Below the pieces are notes generated by a model, which did not search any database, was not told the origin of the DNA, and saw only the letters and a program-made list of their open reading frames with translations. A program made the translations under genes and the position numbers. From Climacium dendroides (taxonomy: Eukaryota > Streptophyta > Bryopsida > Hypnales > Climaciaceae), in NCBI GenBank assembly GCA_950106755.1, contig OX467091.1:8387538-8451537 (forward strand): a DNA stretch of 64,000 bases, written 5' to 3'. Below, piece by piece: positions 53,161-64,000 of this stretch. Position 1 is the stretch's first letter. Each line of letters begins with the position of its first letter.

Positions 53161-54703
53161 TTAAGCATTCATCAGTACTCAATAAAAAGCTTTGATAACA
53201 TCCTTAAACCAATTAGTGTAGGTAACAATAAATATCATTTATTAGTGCACTGTTCTTAGAAATAAAATAAGACCAACATTCTACCGTTTTCCGGTGATGC
53301 TGGAGCCGGATTCCTCAAAAGTCCACTTTCCACGGTCTGATCAATGGTGCGTGCACGATAGATTCAAGCTTGGGTGGATTCATCAAACCCGTTCCGCGTG
53401 AGTTTGAAGTCGAACTTCGAAGCAAATGCAGGCAGCGATTTCTTAATTCTTGCTTTCATCACACTGTCTTATTATTCTCCTCATTTTCAAACTCTCTACT
53501 ATCACGCTCTAGAACATCGTAGCCAACATGTCTTGACAAGTATACATGCGTTTAATCAGACAACTTTCACATGTCATAATCTGAACAAATGTGACTTCCG
53601 CTCCAATTTTTGGAATCTAAATGTGACAAAAATAAATCTGAGAATAATGCACATCTCGAACAGTTTTACCACATAATAGTTTTTGTTACTAATGGATTGT
53701 ATGGTCCATTTACATGTACCTCCATCTGATACACTGTTATCTTCTGAAAATGTGACGAAAGAATCGGAACTTTCTTTATTTGGTGTACTGTAAATGTATG
53801 GAAAAATTCATCCATTACCCTCAAAAGCTGCAGAGATTAAAAAGCCAGTGTCCAATGAATGAATGTTTTTTTTTATGGTTCCCATTCCAAAATGAATTGA
53901 TTCAAAACCTTGCACAAAACATTTGTAATCCACTCGGTGGACACCAGTGGAAAAAATTGCTTTGAACTGGAGTTTGAGGCTCCACCGACACTGTTACACC
54001 TACCCCTACTATTTCGGCGAAATATAATTCAATCACCAAAGGAAACGCGACGGCGGCAACCTATTCCAAGATTTCTACCCACATGGAATTGACGGAAACT
54101 CGTGACACTGTGCATGTAGCCAACTTCTGTCTAACTTCGGAAGCTCTTGAACTTATTATTCTACAAGACACGGTGCCGAATAAGTTCACTACACTCCGGA
54201 AGCGAACTTAATTACGGTCAATACGGTGACAACCACTTGCACTCGGTACAGAGTTACTGTACCCACGACGACCTGGGACGCGCGCAAGTGCATTGTACCT
54301 TGAGGTACCGTACTTGGGTCGTCCTTCCCCGTACGTTGCCTTGTACGGTAAGTTCCCGGTACGTTCCAGGTACTGATGATTCAAAGCAAACCAGTTTCAG
54401 AAACCGTGGTTTTAGAGCTTCAACAGCGCTTTGCTCACAGTTTGTGTTTGCATGGGTATGTAACTAGTCTAGTATGGAGTCCAAGCTTTCACAATATTGA
54501 GCTGTGCTCGTTTTCTGGTGTGGGCTGGCTCTTTGGAACCAACAGGTTTGAGCAATCAGATTAGAGATTATCCCGCAAGATTTGTGTTTTCAAGCTGGTG
54601 TTGTGTTGGGATTCAGCGTTGGGATTGATCAGCCGTTCTTGAGGGAGTGGTGTTGCGAGAGATTGCCAAGAGCATTGATATATGTGACTGAAGTGGCGCG
54701 GAG

Positions 54704-57700
54704 ATGGAGAGCACACCAATGGTTGCTGCTCTCAAGGAGTCGGAGAAGGGCGCCGCGAGGTCCGGCGCGGAGGCGAACGTTGCGGCGTTCCTCGAGTGTG
54801 CGCGGAAGGAGGTTTCCGCCCCGAGTTTCCGCTGCTTGTGGCAGGATGTCCCTGAGTTCGCCAAATCCTCCTCCCCGTCCTCCTCGCACAGGGTTTACGA
54901 GCGAGCGCAGAGGCGGATGATGGAGTCTCTTGGGCTGAACCAACTGGTGGAAGGGTACGTCGTGGGTCACGCGCTGATGCGAGCCACGGAGGCTGGAGCT
55001 TTGCACGTTGTGCGGCGGCTAAGGAAAGGGCTCATGGAGTTTCGATGCTCAGTGCTCGCGCCGCGGTTCCTCGGGTTCGTGCTGCTCAAGGCTGCTGAAC
55101 TTGGGCGCTACGAAACCGTGCAGGCAAGGCTTGAATTCCTTTCCATGCTTGCTTTCGCTTCACGGATTTGGTTATGGCGACGCATTCGGGCGTCTTGTTA
55201 GTACCCCTATTTGCACTTTCAGGAGATTAACAAAAACTCTTAGACTCTCAAATTTGACCAAACCATGGCATTCGTTTTCCTCCTTGAAGTTCATGTGATC
55301 TCAATTTTTGACATAATGGGTAGGCTCATGTGATCACATGAGCCTACCCATGTGATCTCAATTTTTGACATAATTTTTTAAAACTTTTTTTGAAGATAGG
55401 AAATCAGATTAGCTTTCTGGGAATATAATTTTTATTTCAATCGGTGCCCGGAAACAAAAGTTATGCCACCATGAGTCCCAAAAGCAACTTGAGGAGCAAT
55501 CCCCCCAAATCGTGAAAAGTTTAATTTTTTTCAATTTTTAATTTTTATTTCTTAAAGATTATATTTTTGTCTACATTTGAAGCTTTAATTCATTCCATTT
55601 GGACTAGTGATGAGAAAGTTATGGACAATCTTATTTTTCGGGCAATCTAAGCATCTTCTTGAAAAAATAACTTATAGAGTCCATTTTTTAATGCAATTTG
55701 TACAATTTTTCAAAAAAATTGTTAAGTAGGGTTCAATTTGCTTGCTAGAATAATCTCACTATTGGGATTATTATGTTTCAATTCCATCTTAGAGCTATTA
55801 ACAGTTTAGTTATTCCTTCAATCTTAAACCTACTTCTACTTAACAATTTATTAATGACTGAAAATTAAGTGTTTTTTTGTTGAATTTTTTCCCTTAGATT
55901 CTCAACTCAATTCTTCAACATAAAAAATTACAAAATCAAAATCAATAATGCAAAAATTTTAAGTTAAGAGGATTCAAAGCCAAAAAATCTAGCCAATCAA
56001 GGTATTAAATAAACTTGTTTTCTTCACTTCAAATGCAAATATCTTGCAATCTATGTAGTCAAAGTTTCTGAAATTTTTTCCAAGCATTTTTGTAATAGTG
56101 TAGTACAAGATTTAACTATTAGATATGCAAAAGAAAACAAAGTTTAAAGTTTTTTTCTCTCTGCAATAGAAATGACAGTTTTGAGTAGGTTTTGATGAAA
56201 AAAAAGACCTTGGAACTTTAGGGGTTAAGAACTCTTCGACTGTAAAATTTGAACAAACCATGGCACCCATTCCTCCCTTGGATTAAAATGTACAATTGAG
56301 AGAACCCCACTAGCAGTAAGGTAAACTACCTCATTTGAGACCAAATGGGAGCAAGCCTATTGTAGGCTAAAACATGTTAGTAGTGTACAGTACATTCAAG
56401 TTCTGAGATGTACACTACTAACATCATTCAGCCCACAATGGACTTGCTCTCATTTGCTCTGGAATGGGGTAGTTTACCTTACGAGTATCCTGTTCCAGAC
56501 ATCTTGCAGCGGAGGTTCCCGATTCTACTTGTGTCCCCCTCCCTGAAGTTCAGCTGCACTAAATTTTACTGTCGAAATCTGATGATACTTCACCATAACT
56601 AGTATGAATGAACCCGATCAATGGTGCGTGCAGGAGCTTTTGCGAACGACGCCTTCGAGTTTGGCGATGGTAGGTCACGAACTCGCTTACAAGGCGAAAG
56701 ACGACGCAGCCTACCCTTTCCTCGTTGTCAGCTTGACGAAAGATTGGCAATCCACTGTGCGTACCTTCAAGTCCCTCCTTCCCCCCGCGAAGTACTTCCT
56801 CGACGGAGAGTCTCTTAACCTCACGACACCCTCCGACCACACACAGAGAAACGTCCGGGAAGTTTTGCTCTCGTGCTACCAATCCTACGCTCTCTGGCGC
56901 CTCATGATCGTATCCGGCGCCAATGGCCATGGCGGCGTGTTCCGTGAGTTTCTCATGAAGAAGCAGGAAAGCGGCAGGAGCTCCTCCCGGTCGCCGTCGG
57001 GGGCGAGTTTGATGGGGTACGAGAGTCCGAAGGTGATGGAGCTGACGAAAGTGAGGAACAAGATTGACGAGGAGTGCACGCGGTTCATCATGAAGGTGAC
57101 GGCGAAGCTGGGGCGGGATATTATGTTGTATGAGGTGTTCCGCTCAGGGGAGGGGGTGGCGCAACAGCCGTGGAGGTGTGTGAGTAAAGCTCAGTTCGGG
57201 GTTTGGGAGGTGCTGATGGAAGTGCCGGTGTTGGTCATGGAGACGGAAGGGTCGTACCAGGACAATGAGAAGAAGAAACTGATGCGGAACTATCACTATA
57301 TCAAGCCTATCATACCCCAGGTCAGTAATGGCTCATGAATCACAACTGGTTTCGGGTTATGGTTTTTTGACACGATTTGCAAGGTGTGTGATGCATCCTT
57401 TCCGTTAGTCCTTTTGTATCACTAGGTTTCAAATCACCGGTTTTTTCTCGAGGTGTTTGACAAATTCTGGACTTCCGTTTGAAGATTTCGTAGCAATCTA
57501 TCCGTGAAAGGAGCTCTTAATATCTTGGGCCCATCCACTGCCAGCTCGTATTGAGTCATAATGTGGAAAATGTACATAGTGGGTGTATGATTCATGATTT
57601 GTGTGAGTGTGAGACCATAGTGTGCGTACGTTTTTCACTAGGGGTATTCAATGTGAACTTTCTATGATTTAACAATTCAAGGGAAAATCAGGGTATTCAA

Positions 57701-59691
57701 TGTACTCCAAATCTCCGACGTCTTCTTTCAGTAGCTCTTGGATTGGATTGACACTACTGACAAGTGAATTTTGTTGAATTGGTGAAATTCTAAGACTTTG
57801 ACACTTTTCACAACGCGCGGCCTGAAACTGAACCCTTTCCCACTAGTCCGAGTTTTTGAGCATTGTGTAGACTATGAATTTCACAATTTGGGGCACCTAG
57901 AGTCGCACCAAATCAACGAATTTGATGATGAAAGTAGCATGCTGGTGCCCACTACTGTATTACAATAGCGCATGCATACTAAGATGGAACACTCCATTGT
58001 ATAAGGAGGAATTGAGATGAACCAGTCGATCACAATCCATAGCTTTCTACTTTTGATAGCATTTCCAGTAACGTGTTCTGTTTATGTCGACTACTTTTTC
58101 TTAAATTTAGCTAACTATTTTCTGAATTCACATTCGAATTCCAGCAAAACAAACTGTTTCATCTTCCACTAGCTAGTTTAAAAAATATCGCACGAATTCT
58201 AAGATGGAACAACTCCTTTGTATGGGGAAGAATTGAACTGACAACCTATACAGGCTTTCTATTGTCGATTGGATTTCCAGTAATGAACTTGTTTTAGTTG
58301 TTTCCAGTACTTGCACTTCAGAAAGACACGTTCTCTGAATTCACATTCTATGAAAAATGATCCGGCCACCTTCCAATTCTCTCCATTCATTGTCGCAATG
58401 ATCAGGAACCAATCATTAATTGTGTTATAATTTTGACACATGATGGTCCCAAACTCTGTGATTGTCCCCTCCCCGGCCAGGTCATGAAGCTGCACTTGCA
58501 ATTGAAGGTGATCATCGACATCCGCCCGGACTACATCGAACTAACCGTGGGCGTGAACCACGCGCGCGTCACCGTCGACCACCAACGTTGGGAGGAGGTC
58601 GAAACGGGCCACTTCCCGACTCGCGTGTCCTTGTCTGTCACCCCCGTGGCGCCCGCGCTGACCTCGGTGACAATGACGGGATCGAGCGCCAACACGACTT
58701 ACAAGGTGGGCGTGACGGAGCAGGTGCGCATTGGAGTGCAGGGGACGTTGAAGGCGGCGCCCACGGCAGGGATCTCGTTCCAGGTGGGGAAGTCGACGAT
58801 TGCGAAAGTGGAAGGGAAGCCGTGGAGGATGGAGCAGCTGTCGGTGCACAATGAGAGAGGGGGGTGCTACACTTGGGCGCTGACTAATCTGCACGGGGCA
58901 AGGTTTGATCGGCTCAATCCTATGCTACAGGCACGCCACTCCTTCTCCGGAATCTAGGATAGTCATTCGTGTCTATGAGATTTGTGCACTCTAGAGTCTA
59001 GATTGAGGTTTTGAAATGACAATGGGTTACTTGCATTGTGATGCAATAAGGAAGGGGTTGCAATTGAGTGTAATTACTTGAAGTTCAGATTCTTAAGTGA
59101 CCAAACATTGATGAGAGTTGAAGGTGGTTATGTTCAGCACTTTGAAGATTCATAGTTCATTTACAAAGAGTCTAAAAACTACAAACAAAGGGAAATCTAG
59201 AATGTTTCTTTGGCTTCCAACAAGATTCAACGAAAGTTTAGACTATCGAATGATAGGAGCAATGCTCAAGTATTCAATATTTGGATGCAATCAAGTGTAA
59301 TTGTTACCTTATATCCCCCTAAATTGTCAAAATCTAGTGTTACTTATCTTAGAATTGGATCCTTGGGTTTACGCAGGAGACGAAGAAATCTATCTGGCAA
59401 TTTGGAAAGCGTGTGCCAATCAATCCATTGCTAGTGTTGCCCTTTGGCACCAATGGTGGTGTAAACTTTGCCGGTAGTGAGTTTGATGAAACACTCTCAT
59501 GGAGGTTTGCTAGTGAGTTGGAGAATTCCATAGTGCAATTCCACGTGGAGGGGCAAGTGCACACCACGTACATCACGCAAGACACGTTTTGGGAGACACG
59601 TGTAGTGCCATTCGAAGTGAAGTTGGACCAGAAGTTGGAACCATGTGGAGATTCCTTAGGAGGTGACAAGAAGAAGAAAAAGAAGAAATAA
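54704..59691 (+). CDS. four-exon gene for an unrecognised 623-residue protein
   Basis: Seen: exons 54704-55123, 56634-57320, 58481-58930 and 59377-59691 all join in phase 0. The exons are clearly GC-richer than the introns. The ATG sits in a good context (gagATGG). Residues 1-370 look helical, with SFRCLWQDVPEF, a leucine-rich stretch and KAAELGRYETVQ, then charged helices. Residues 370-520 look beta-rich (VIIDIRPDYIELTVGV, ALTSVTMTGSSANTTYKVG). The last 100 residues are again beta-like (FGTNGGVNFAGSEFDETLSW) and end in seven lysines. No signal peptide or membrane span noticed. I know no family for it. Odd: introns 1 and 3 need GC donors (CAG/GCAAGG and CAG/GCACGC); intron 2 has CAG/GTCAGT. 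Intron 1 carries a dispersed repeat and a 36-bp palindrome. Confidence 0.72.
55228..56224 (+). repeat. dispersed AT-rich repeat, copy 2, in intron 1
   Basis: The right end TTTAGGGG is followed by TTAA at 56225-56228. The interior matches the complement of 52302-53160 and the sense of 28170-28395. The flanks form an imperfect direct repeat of about 60 bp (55227-55290 and 56225-56285, both with ACCAAACCATGGCA or AACAAACCATGGCA), suggesting a local duplication or rearrangement at insertion. Confidence 0.65.
55316..55351. repeat. perfect 36-bp palindrome
   Basis: ATGGGTAGGCTCATGTGA followed at once by its exact complement, with no spacer. It lies between two 26-bp direct repeats (CATGTGATCTCAATTTTTGA, at 55292 and 55349) and could extrude as a cruciform. 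Confidence 0.9.
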
Positions 59692-62600
59692 AGAGGTAGG
59701 AGCACTCTTTTTTCTATCACTTTTAAAAGTATTTCATTGGGGAAGGGGACTACACCTCGAGTTGTTAGAATAAACATTTGAGCATGGTGGTTATTATTAA
59801 ACATATTTGTGCACTATTAATTACAACTGAGCATAGTTACTATTACTAAACATAAATTAGTTTGACTAGTAGGATTTTATTGGCAATTGAAAGAAGATTT
59901 CAACGAACTTTAGCATGCATTATTTAGACATTGTATGAATAAGGTATGCTTGTTCAAAGTATTGTCTTTAGGTGTACTAGAACCAACACTAGACTCTAAG
60001 GTGTACATATCTCACCTAAGTTTTTGTTAGATCTTGTTGGAAGCACTAGGAGATTCTAGATTCTCTTAACATAGATATTTTAGACATTGTATACGTGAAT
60101 TATGAACTTTCAAAGTTGGTTGGAAATCAATGCATTGAGACTTGACCTTCAACCCTTATAAATGGAGGGTGTACATTTACTTGAAGTACAATGAAATGGG
60201 GCTGAGAATCAGTATGCCTATGTGCTCAAACGGAATAGAAAGAACAGAAAGAAGTGAATGGCTTGCAATTGAAGCCATGCATTGGTAATTATGTAGTCAA
60301 GAAGAATATTAGAAATACTATTACCATCTGCAAGGGAATTTGAAGATTAGAATTTTGTGCAAAAAATGGACTGGAAAGTGTACTTTTTGTGAATGTTTTG
60401 TGAAATGTAGGATTGCAAGTATTCCTGTAGAAATCATCTAGAGAGGGGTTTTATTTTGCATTCCATCAAATCCTAAATACTACATTCTAATAAGCGGAAT
60501 CTCTTTGGTTTTAACATCTCTTTTCTCCGACATCTTATTTTCATTTCTTTTCAGGAACAGATTCAAGTAAGATAGTGGGAATGTGTGTGTTCCACAATTG
60601 AGTTGCACGCGGTTTCGAGCAATTGTTCAGCCATGTGGTGCAGCCGCAATCAGTGAAACGAAAGTTCAGAATTCAGAAGCTGGAATTTCTGCTACCATGG
60701 AGCTTGGCTTGCAGCTTCATTTGACTCCTAAGTTCGCTCTCAGTGCAAAATGAAAGTCAGAGAGCGAGAGTTTTGAATAGTATCACGAATTCCAAGGGCT
60801 TTTATTAAATGGATTGTCTAGCTAGGGCTACACATTTAGTTGATTTGTATTCAATTTTCAATTTGGCATTCAGGTGAATGAGAACGTGGTGGGTTGGCAT
60901 AACATTTTGGAGCTCAACTGCTTGACAAATTTTGAATGGTTGAAGTTTAGTGCAAATGTTTGGACAAATGTTCTTCAACATTTGTGCATGTCAATATTAG
61001 GGGTAGTCACACCTTCTTCACCCCCATTTTCAATTCTTGGAGAATGGGGTCATTGTACTTTCTTGTTGGTTGTCTGTGGCTTGTAAAGGTCCCATTCTTT
61101 GAGAATTGAGAATCAAACCATTCTTGTCATCCGGAAGTGAAGAATTGGGTGTGAAGAAAATTTCTTGAAGAATTTTTCACTTTCAGTAGCTCACTTTTAG
61201 CTTGCCTACCGCATGCATATTGGTTTTCTCACATCTTGTGTTCATCGTGCATCTACGCGTTGTGAGCCGGTTTTCTATTCCATTGTCCATTTGGTGTGCT
61301 TCCTACGTTCATCATGTAGCTTGCGCCTTTTGAAACTTCATCATGAGTTCTATGTGCACCTATTTACACCTATTTGTATGTTTTGCGCTTGCCTACATGC
61401 ACATTCTAAATCTACATTGATAAATCTCCTTTTACAATTCTCCAATATCATCCTCCTCACCAACAAAAGGGAGTCATACCTTCTTCATAGTTTTTGGCTC
61501 ATCTAATTGGATCCTCTTTTATCTCCTCAACTTCTCATTCTTCATAGAAATCTTGTTTTTAGAAGAGTGACTACCCCTATTTTCAATTAGCTAATTGTAA
61601 GTTTTGTTAGTTGTTGAAGGAAGCTTAGTCTAATGTGTTTAAAATACTTTATTTGAGGTTGTACCTTGTTGTAACCATAAGAGAGGAAAAATTCATTAAT
61701 AAGTGAGAAATATAATTATTTATTTATTTATTATTTTTACAAAACACCTGACAAAACTAACCTTGGATAGAAGTGGAAAATACTTTAATTTCTATTCTTC
61801 CTGATGGTGGTCCAAATGATCATTTTTTTCTTTTTTGTTTGTATGGTAGCCTTCTTGAGAAAAGGCAAGCCAAGTCATTTCATTATTTTTTTATGTTCAC
61901 ACAATATTCTATGAATTTTAATAGTTGGATGAAAATAGGTAGTCACACCTTTTTTGAAATCTAGATTTAGGTATTCATTCAACTAAATCTACATTCTATT
62001 GGATCTAAACCCACCTAAAATGGCTATCTTGAAGCAAAGAAAATAATGCTTCAAGGTCCGTTGGGTGTTTTTGAGAACCTATGGGTTTGCACATTTGGAT
62101 ACTTTTAGCTAGTACCTCTTGTTCATTGCCCAAACATTTGGACACTTATTTCTTAATTCTTAAATGACATTTTTTGGCCTTGGAAAACCCAAGGGAAATT
62201 TTTTAAATCCTTAAAGCAAGGCATGGGTCTTATTCCTTGCCCAAGATTTGTATGGTCAAGGCAAGTAAATTTAATCAATGAATAGAGTTTTGACTTTGCA
62301 ATCTAAATGCAATGCTTGGCTAGCCTTTTTTATTATAAAAGTGAATCTAATAGTTGAACAATTCCTAAATTCCTAAATCCACTATTTGTAAAAGATTCAA
62401 ATAAAACCAAGCTAGAGGGGTCTAGCTTGTCTTTAAAGGTTAAGATTAAAACATCTGTGAAAATTCATTTAAGTTGATGTATATAGATAGAGTCAAAATC
62501 AAACTTAGGTGTTATTTTTCCCATGTAGACAAATGGAATTCATTATTATTCATAAATTAATTAAATTTAGAAAGTTTTTATATTTATTTTTAATAGACAT

Positions 62601-63160
62601 CTATTTGATAGAAATGGGAATGAATGGAATCAAGCTGTTTTAATCATATTTAAACAAAAGTTGGAGTGATATCACCTAAGTCTTACTCCATAGTATGTGT
62701 TTTGAAGGAAAAAATATGGAGAGAACATTCTACCATGGAGGAGATAGCACTATAATATCATTGGTTGATCAATAAAATGGCAGTTTTTGAAATTTTCTCT
62801 TGACCCTCCCTCCAGTCCTTTAGGGATTAAATTGTGGTCATTTGAATTGTTGTAAGATTTTATGTACCTTAAATTTTAATTAAGAACAATGAAGATTAGT
62901 GTAATTTAATTGTAGCCAATATGTTGTTCAATACTTAATGCATTTTAGCCTTGTTTAAGCTTGCAAAGTTTACATGGATTATGAGTTTTTTAATGTTGAA
63001 AATTTTGTACACATTTTTGGCAAGATTTAAAAACTTTTGAATACTTAAAGGAGTTTAAATTTATTGTACACTAATAGCGATTTTAATTCAATCCTACAAA
63101 AACTAATGTGAAACAAAGCATCACAAAAACAATTGTTTTTCAATATAAAAACTTTGGAAA
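59692..63160. other. AT-rich stretch with a possible extra 3' exon
   Basis: Mostly AT-rich without genes. At 60555-60600 a strong acceptor (TTTCTTTTCAG) is followed by an open frame that joins in phase to a GTGACA donor inside exon 4 of the preceding gene, giving an alternative short end (TDSSKIVGMCVFHN). A GC-richer tract runs to 60770. Unproven. Confidence 0.25.
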
Positions 63161-63161
63161 T

Positions 63162-63189
63162 CATATATATATATATATATATATATATA
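63162..63189. repeat. (AT)n microsatellite
   Basis: Fourteen uninterrupted AT dinucleotides. Confidence 0.9.
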
Positions 63190-64000
63190 CTTACCAATAC
63201 CATAAAATAAAGTACTATTACAAGGAGTCTTTTAAAAATTAGTAAATGAATTATATTTAATTATTCAAAAGTTCCTTTCATTGATAATTATAAGAATATG
63301 GATATTTTCATTTTTGAGATTGTAAATAATTGGGACAAGTTTCTTGATGATTTGTTTTAATGTGATCATTAAATGCCATTGTCGATTCTTCACTAGATGG
63401 TGATTGTATCATCAAATCATGTAGTTGTGTAAAGTCAAAATAATCTTCAGGTTGGAAAGAACCTCTTGAGTTTAACTTTTTTATTTCACCTAAAACCTGA
63501 TTGGTAATGAAATACTTGATTATCACATGAAAAAATAATATTCTTCATACACCTCATATTTTTTAAAGGTAATAATATATTTATTTAATATCATTATATT
63601 ATTTAAAACATTTGAAATAGTAATTGTAGTTCAATTTTCTTAGCATTTTGTTGTTGTCTACAAAATTTAAGATTTTTTTGAAGTGCAACGAAATATTTAT
63701 ATTTTACTTGGATGTTTTGAGAGTTTTTTTGTACACTCCATAAAGTTTGAGGTCCAAAACTTGTATTGTCATCTTGAATCACTTCCCATTGGCAGGGTGC
63801 ATTACTTTCAACATTTGATAGGATTTTACTTCTTCCAATCACACTACAACCAACAAAACATATTATTACAACATTCTATAAGGATCCAAAGACTAATAAG
63901 AAAATAGAAATGAAACATTTTTTTTGGTGTTTAATTCTATATTAGTTAGTAATATATATTTATGTATTTAGAAAAGGTGCTAGTTAGGGAACTATTGCTA
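63190..64000. other. AT-rich sequence to the window end
   Basis: No gene recognised. The overlapping short open frames at 63300-63850 have AT-rich composition typical of chance. Confidence 0.3.

Noticed and set aside
60590..60760. Frame with ISETKVQNSEAGISATMELG resembling beta strands
   Set aside because: It has no acceptor that keeps the frame open from the preceding gene; kept only as a note on a possible fragment.

Overview
The window looks like nuclear DNA of a green plant, in the broad streptophyte sense. The genes are split by many GT-AG introns. The best-preserved gene is a plant-type SECRET AGENT O-GlcNAc transferase, next to a plant SUVR-type SET-domain methyltransferase and a Yippee-like gene. 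Between them lie long AT-rich tracts with CACTA, Ty1/copia and piggyBac elements. A TTAA-flanked piggyBac in a plant context hints at a non-seed lineage (alga, bryophyte or lycophyte), but I cannot name the species.

Layout. 0.1-5.7 kb (minus): a coiled-coil/RING-like protein gene followed by an SUVR-like SET gene. They may be one gene, and its frame is cut by three in-frame stops at CAR-like codons. 6.2-8.6 kb: AT-rich, nothing recognised. 8.65-10.58 kb: 5'-truncated Ty1/copia with one LTR. 11.2-12.0 kb: three small inverted-repeat elements. 12.15-12.65 kb: dead kinase fragment. 14.7-19.6 kb: decayed partial copy of the Yippee locus, split by a CACTA element with a TAT target duplication. 20.08-25.51 kb: complete-length piggyBac bounded by TTAA, with a broken transposase. 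26-29 kb: MITEs and a dispersed AT-rich repeat. 30.0-32.2 kb (minus): intact two-exon Yippee-like gene. 33-38 kb: satellites and a TTAA MITE. 38.68-49.61 kb (plus): 28-exon SEC/OGT gene, 997 codons with every splice phase consistent. 50.2-51.2 kb: foldback repeat cluster. 52.3-56.2 kb: inverted pair of dispersed repeats around exon 1 of the last gene. 54.70-59.69 kb (plus): four-exon gene for a 623-residue protein I do not recognise. 59.7-64 kb: AT-rich, little visible.

How it fits together. SEC modifies nuclear and cytosolic proteins with O-GlcNAc, the SUVR-like protein belongs to the histone H3K9 methyltransferase family, and Yippee is a small zinc protein. They are neighbours, and I see no operon-like link between them. 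The strongest overall signal is the history of the repeats. Most visible lesions in the dead sequences (copia, kinase, piggyBac, the Yippee copy and the SUVR gene) look like C-to-T or G-to-A changes, as expected from deamination of methylated cytosine. In addition, the CACTA insertion has a matching empty site in the intact Yippee intron 13 kb away.
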